A stretch of 64,000 bases of DNA from Dryas octopetala. Lineage: Eukaryota > Streptophyta > Magnoliopsida > Rosales > Rosaceae. The stretch covers positions 20,010,910-20,074,909 of the forward strand of contig OY992839.1 of NCBI GenBank assembly GCA_963921425.1. The letters run 5' to 3'. The position numbers were made by a program, and so were the translations under genes. Position 1 is the first letter of the stretch. Each line of letters starts with the position of its first letter. The notes below the pieces were generated by a model that was not told the origin of the DNA, searched no databases, and was given only the letters and a program-made list of their open reading frames with translations. This document shows, piece after piece, positions 59,386 to 64,000 of this stretch.

Positions 59386-60062
59386 ACGAATAATTTGATG
59401 TATTATGTCGGTCCAACAATACATTTTTAGAATTGCCATTATGAGAATCATGATGAGAATGTTATCATACACATATTTGTCGTATATTGTCGATTTATCG
59501 GCTAACAAAAAACAACATAACGAAACTTTTATCATTTTATTGTCAATACCTCGTATCATATACATACATACAATTTTAGCTAAAACAATGGACACATTGT
59601 AGTAAAATTATTTTAATAGTCAAATTTTTAGGTTACCTTTTAAGATAATCATGCCAAAAAAATCAACAAATTATTTAAAAATAATTTAACCATTTAATTA
59701 CTATCACTAACATTTCAGTATTTACTGTAAAGATGATGTTCGCCTATTTATCTAAGGAAGATGCTATTTACCTGAACTTTTTCTACCAACTTACATGACA
59801 TTTATACATTGAACTCTAAAAAAGAAACTAAAAAAATAAGAAAGAAAAAGATAAACTCTGTCAAATAAATTGATATATGCCACGTAAGTGGAGAAAAATA
59901 GTTGAAACAACAAGCATTTTTCTTTATGTAATAACAATTATATGTCTAAATGGTTTCTAATTCGGCAAATTTTTTGCAAGAATGATCCTTAAATAGAGAC
60001 TTCAAAAATAAAAAGTTGAGATAAAAAAACTCCAATGTGGAGTTAGATAAAAAAAAACTTTC
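59386..60062. repeat. Direct duplication, copy 1
   Basis: Aligns along its length with 60829-61510, sharing 'aacataacgaaacttttatc', 'gggacacattgtag'-like words and the final 'gttgagat..aaactccaatgtg'. It has no coding content. The copies differ by many substitutions and small indels, so the duplication is not recent. Confidence 0.8.
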
Positions 60063-60064
60063 AA

Positions 60065-60325
60065 ATATGTTATAAACTAAGGAGAATATAGAAAAGTAGA
60101 GAATAGTAGCTAGAGAGACTTGAGTGATTTTCTTATTAGATAAAGATGTCTATTTACAGGCTTACAATGATAGGAACAATGATTTAATACCCATGATTTG
60201 TAGGTTATAAATCATTAAATGTGATCATTAGGGCATAGGTTACGTACATAATATCCAAATGTGTAACTTATGGACATTATGGTGGTCATTCACATTAATG
60301 CATATATCACAACACTCCCCCTTGG
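60065..60325 (-). mobile_element. Copia-type 3' LTR with adjacent polypurine tract
   Basis: On the minus strand CCAAGGGGGAGTG (polypurine tract, 60325-60313) is followed by TGTGATATATGC at 60311, the start of a Ty1/copia LTR. It continues with words such as GTGAATGACCACCATAATG and a 3' part that is CTCT-rich. The coding part of the element is missing. Confidence 0.7.
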
Positions 60326-60828
60326 ATGTCTACCATACAATGATAGTTGCTTCATTAAAACATTGTTTGGAAAACCCAATGAGAAAAAAAAAAAAAAAAG
60401 CGAAGAAAAAATAGTATAGCATTATGGATCATTGATATGGTGTTGGACGTGCTTATGTTGCCTCGTAACATTATGGTGGTCATCCACATTAATCCATATA
60501 TTTACAAAAATCTGCCTTGGATGTCCACCATACAATGATAGTTGCCTCATTAAAACCTTGCTTAAAAAATTCAATGGGAAAAAACCAAAGTGAAGGAAAA
60601 AAAAAAAGTACAACATTATGGATCATTGATATATATGGTGTTGGACCGCTTATGTTGCCTCATTAAAACCTTACTAAGAAAAACACAATGAGACAAAAAT
60701 CTAGTCAAAGGAAAAAGAGTACAATGCATATATATCCATAATAGTATACTTCTTGATATTCCCCCTCATAAGAATCTCCCCTTCATGATTGCAAGCTTCA
60801 ATTTGACTGCTTATAGAGTTGATCGATG
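60326..60828 (-). repeat. Repeated copia-end fragments
   Basis: The phrase 'ccatacaatgatagttgc' followed by 'tcattaaaac' occurs at 60332 and 60529, and its second half again near 60658. 'ttatggatcattgatat' occurs at 60422 and 60617. These are scrambled duplicates of the sequence just inside the copia polypurine tract. Confidence 0.65.
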
Positions 60829-61510
60829 CAAACCTAATAATTTGTTGTATTATGTCAGTCTAACAATACCTTCTTAGAAATGTCATTATGAGAATCAAGA
60901 TGAGAATTTTATCATACACATATATGTTGTATATTGTCTATTTTTTGGATAACAAGAAACAACATAACGAAACTTTTATCGTTTTATTGTCAATATGTCG
61001 TATCATATATATATGTATATATATACATGGGACACATTGTAGTTCAATTATTTAAATCATTATTTTTTAGGGTTTCTTTTAAGAATCATCCTTAAAATAA
61101 TCAACAAATAATCTGAAAATTATTTAACCATGTAATTACCATCACGAATATTTCAATATTTAACTAAAAAAAATTGTGTTTGCCTATTTATGTTAGGAAG
61201 ACGTTATTTTTCAATAAAAAAAAGGAAGATGTTATTTATCTCAACTTTTTTACATAGAATTTATACATTAAACTCTACAAATAAATAAAAACTAACAAAG
61301 AAAAAGATAAAGTTCCTTGTCAAAAAAATTGGTTCCACGTAAGGTGGGACAAAAAGTATATTGTTTTTTATGTAACCACAATATATTATATGTCCTAATG
61401 GTATCTAATTCGACTAACTTTTTGCAAGAATGATCCTTAATAGAGACTTAAAAAGTAGAAAATTGAGATCATTAAACTCCAATGTGAAATAAGATATAAA
61501 AAAAAAAAAA
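60829..61510. repeat. Direct duplication, copy 2
   Basis: Partner of 59386-60062 in the same orientation; see that entry for the shared words. The copia LTR and its repeated end fragments lie between the two copies. Confidence 0.8.
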
Positions 61511-61616
61511 ACCAACTCCATTTCGGAATTGTCTCCATAATGCATCCTTTATTTTATCTAAAATATGCCATCTCCTAATTAGTATAGCATTATTAAAACC
61601 AAATTATTATTCTTTA

Positions 61617-62164
61617 GAGGAAATTACAGATTTGGTCCACTTATTTTATACCTAGTTCAATTTTGGTCCATAATCTTTTTTAAGTTCTGTTTTGGTCCAC
61701 TAATTGTTTCATTTGTTCAGTAAAGGTCCAGATTTGTGACTTTAAATCCTTTGGGTTGTGTTTTCTTCAATTATAATTGAACTATAAGTTATATTTCATC
61801 ATTTCTTAGTCATAAAAACAAATTTGGAGTATTATAATCTAAAAGAATTGAGATTGGGTGAAGTTTGAAAAATTGGCAGTTTCGGGTACCCTACTTTGGG
61901 GTCAATTATCTTGAGTTTTAGAACTCCAATTTGAATGATTTTTATATGGTTGTAAAGAAGAAATACATAGCTTTAAAACAAGTATATGTTCGCTGAATTT
62001 GAGTGAGATTTGATAGGATAAAAAGCATGCCAAATTTGAGAAAACAAATATGGACCTTTACTGAACAAGTGGAACATTTAGTGGACCAAAACAGAACTTA
62101 AAAAAGATTGTGGACCAAAATTGAACTAGGTATAAAATAACTGGACTAAATCTGTAATTTCCTC
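61617..62164. mobile_element. MULE-type foldback element, 9-bp TSD
   Basis: Inverted repeats of about 115 bp begin GAGGAAATTACAGATTT at both ends and contain three TTTGGTCCA words each. The identical 9-bp repeat tattcttta flanks it (61608-61616, 62165-62173). The 548-bp interior has no transposase. Confidence 0.92.
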
Positions 62165-62308
62165 TATTCTTTATTTCTTAATATATTACGAAAAAGAAAT
62201 TAGAATTGAATATGATCCGATGAATAACAATTACTATATATTATCATCTCACTAATAAATTTGAGCATTGAAAATATAGGAAAATTAGGTGCTTATCTTG
62301 ATGTTGAT

Positions 62309-62891
62309 GAAATTAACAGCTTTAGTCCACTTATTTTATAGGTAGTTTAATTTTGGTCTACGATCTTTTTTAAGTTCTGTTTTGGTCCACTAATTATTTC
62401 ACTTGTTCAATAAAGGTCTAGATTTGTTTTCTCAAATTTGGCCCGTCTTTTACCTTATCAAATCTTAACCAAATTCAACAAACATATACTTGTTTAAGCT
62501 ATGCATCTCCTCTTTACAACCATATAAAGATCATTCAAATCGGAGTTCTAAAACTCAAGATAATTAACCCTAAAGTAGGTTACTCGAAACATCCAATTTT
62601 TTTCAGAAAATTTTTCAGAATTTTCAAACCTCACCCAACTTCAATTCTCTTCGATTCTAATACTCCAAATTGGTTCCTATGACTAAGAAATGATGAAATA
62701 CAACTTATACTTCAATTATAATTGAAAAAACACAACCCAAAAGATTTAATATCATAAACCCCAAAACTAAAATTTCGAACTAGACCTTTATTGAACAAGT
62801 AGAACAATTAGTGGACTAAAACAAACTTAAAAAAGATTGTGGACCAAAATTGAACTAAGTATGAAATAAGTTGACCAAATCTGTAATTTTC
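62309..62891. mobile_element. Second copy of the 61617 foldback family, core inverted
   Basis: The ends GAAATTAACAGCTTTAG and, on the minus strand, GAAAATTACAGATTTGG match the family, but the interior is in the opposite orientation to the first copy (ACTAAGAAATGATGAAAT here, its inverse there). No exact target duplication was found. Confidence 0.82.
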
Positions 62892-64000
62892 TTTTTTGAT
62901 GTCTATGGAAATTTGTTAATGGTGTTCTATTTACTTGAAATTTTTTCCAAAGAAACAAGAAAAAAGAACTAATTAACCATACAAGATTGAAAAGAGTCAA
63001 TTACGTACACTTAGCATAACCTTATGTTTTGGACAAAATTAGACTTATTATGGTTTAGACAAAATTACATGCACTTGGGCACTTGTCTTTAAAACATTTT
63101 GACGTAAGATCTAATGTTTCAGAATTATTTCAATTTGATCCTCCCTTAAATTTACAGTCAAGTCAATTATTAATTATTGATATGGCGTTTGCGGATCTCA
63201 CCTCACTAAAAAAAACTTATGGTGGCTAATAACCTTACATAGTGCTTTTTTTTTTTTGTTAGAATTTTTTGTAGTATATATCTTTATTTAAAAAAAAAAT
63301 ATAAATTTTACTTAAAATATGTATACATGTCAATATATTATTGGAGGTCGTATCAAATATATTTAGCACGACCTCCACTATTGAAGGATCTCTCCTTACA
63401 AGAATGCCAAATTATACCACTTGGATTAATGGTTGCTACGTGCATGTGGACAAAATTTAAAAAAAAATTAGAAAAAACCATTGATATTTAAAAGTATGAA
63501 TATCAGATTTAAAAATAGCAAAAAAAAAAAAAAAAATCAAAAGTTAAAAAATAATAATTTTGTTTTTCTTTCTCCGTCCTATTCTTTGGCCTTAAATTAT
63601 TTAAGGTGGACAAATAATTTAAAGTATGAAGATCATCTCCCCTTCTCCATCCTCTTCTCTAGCCTCGTCTCTGCTACATTCTCATCCTCCATCCTCATCC
63701 TCCATCTTCCCATGTGGAAGAAGAAATTAGTGTGATGGATCTTCCCATGTGGAAGAAGAAATTAGTGTGATGGCCGGAGCTAGTTTCCATATTTATGTTT
63801 GCATAGTGTGGAAATTTATGGGTTTGATTTGTACTTATTGTAACTTATTGGCCAGTGTTGGAGCTAAAATTCTTGGAAAGAAATTAATTAGCTAACAATA
63901 AATGATTGATTGAAGAACTGACCTAGAGATGAATAAGTGTGATTGATGAGTTCTTGATATCCGGAACACGAGGGATGTCCTCCTGAAAAAGACACTCTAA
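62892..64000. other. Intergenic to window edge, with a 35-bp tandem duplication
   Basis: The unit atcttcccatgtggaagaag... is present at 63704-63738 and exactly repeated at 63739-63773. No gene recognised; a gene could continue beyond the window edge. Confidence 0.5.

Overview
The window is nuclear DNA of a flowering plant. It has spliced genes with GT-AG introns, two intronless PLS-class PPR genes, a clade I SWEET sugar transporter, and a very high load of small plant transposons. AT content is high and only four or five genes occupy 64 kb, so this is a gene-poor, repeat-rich chromosome arm. The sugar transporter and TRIM sequences suggest a eudicot, probably a rosid (possibly Rosaceae); that last step is inference and the species cannot be read from the sequence.

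Layout. 1-14.0 kb is transposon territory: a LINE 3' end (1.2 kb), an LTR end (2.5 kb), a complete hAT-type element with 8-bp target duplication (3.65-4.69 kb), a broken PIF/Harbinger transposase (5.4-6.65 kb), a tandem TRIM array with six LTRs and five primer-binding sites (9.6-10.9 kb), and a foldback MITE carrying a short Helitron (12.0-12.6 kb). 14.6-21.8 kb holds two PPR genes in divergent orientation, each with a hAT-like element just upstream of its start codon. 22-31 kb has no recognised gene but carries a SINE, a foldback element and a 1.27-kb hAT-like element. 31.1-33.6 kb is a decayed CACTA (En/Spm) element with Tnp2 and DUF4216-like segments.

35.1-36.8 kb has an intact 343-bp TRIM followed by a truncated SWEET1-like gene. 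Its four exons still splice into one 119-residue frame covering a single three-helix unit. 44.6-47.0 kb is the full six-exon SWEET1-type gene (252 aa), in which the published AtSWEET1 pocket residues are conserved at identical positions. Between and after them lie MULE-type foldback elements, SINEs and short tandem duplications. 49.6-50.9 kb is another hAT-like element, 50.9-53.4 kb a Ty3/gypsy-type LTR, and 54-55.3 kb another LTR-like segment. 56.7-58.1 kb contains a small three-exon gene on the minus strand (73 aa, family not recognised) that no single long ORF reveals. 59.2-62.9 kb has a SINE, a 0.68-kb direct duplication flanking a copia-type LTR, and two neighbouring copies of one foldback family with opposite cores.

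The functional content is organelle RNA processing (PPR proteins) and membrane sugar transport (SWEET). The rest documents layered transposition, with many insertions datable relative to each other because target duplications and nested boundaries survive.
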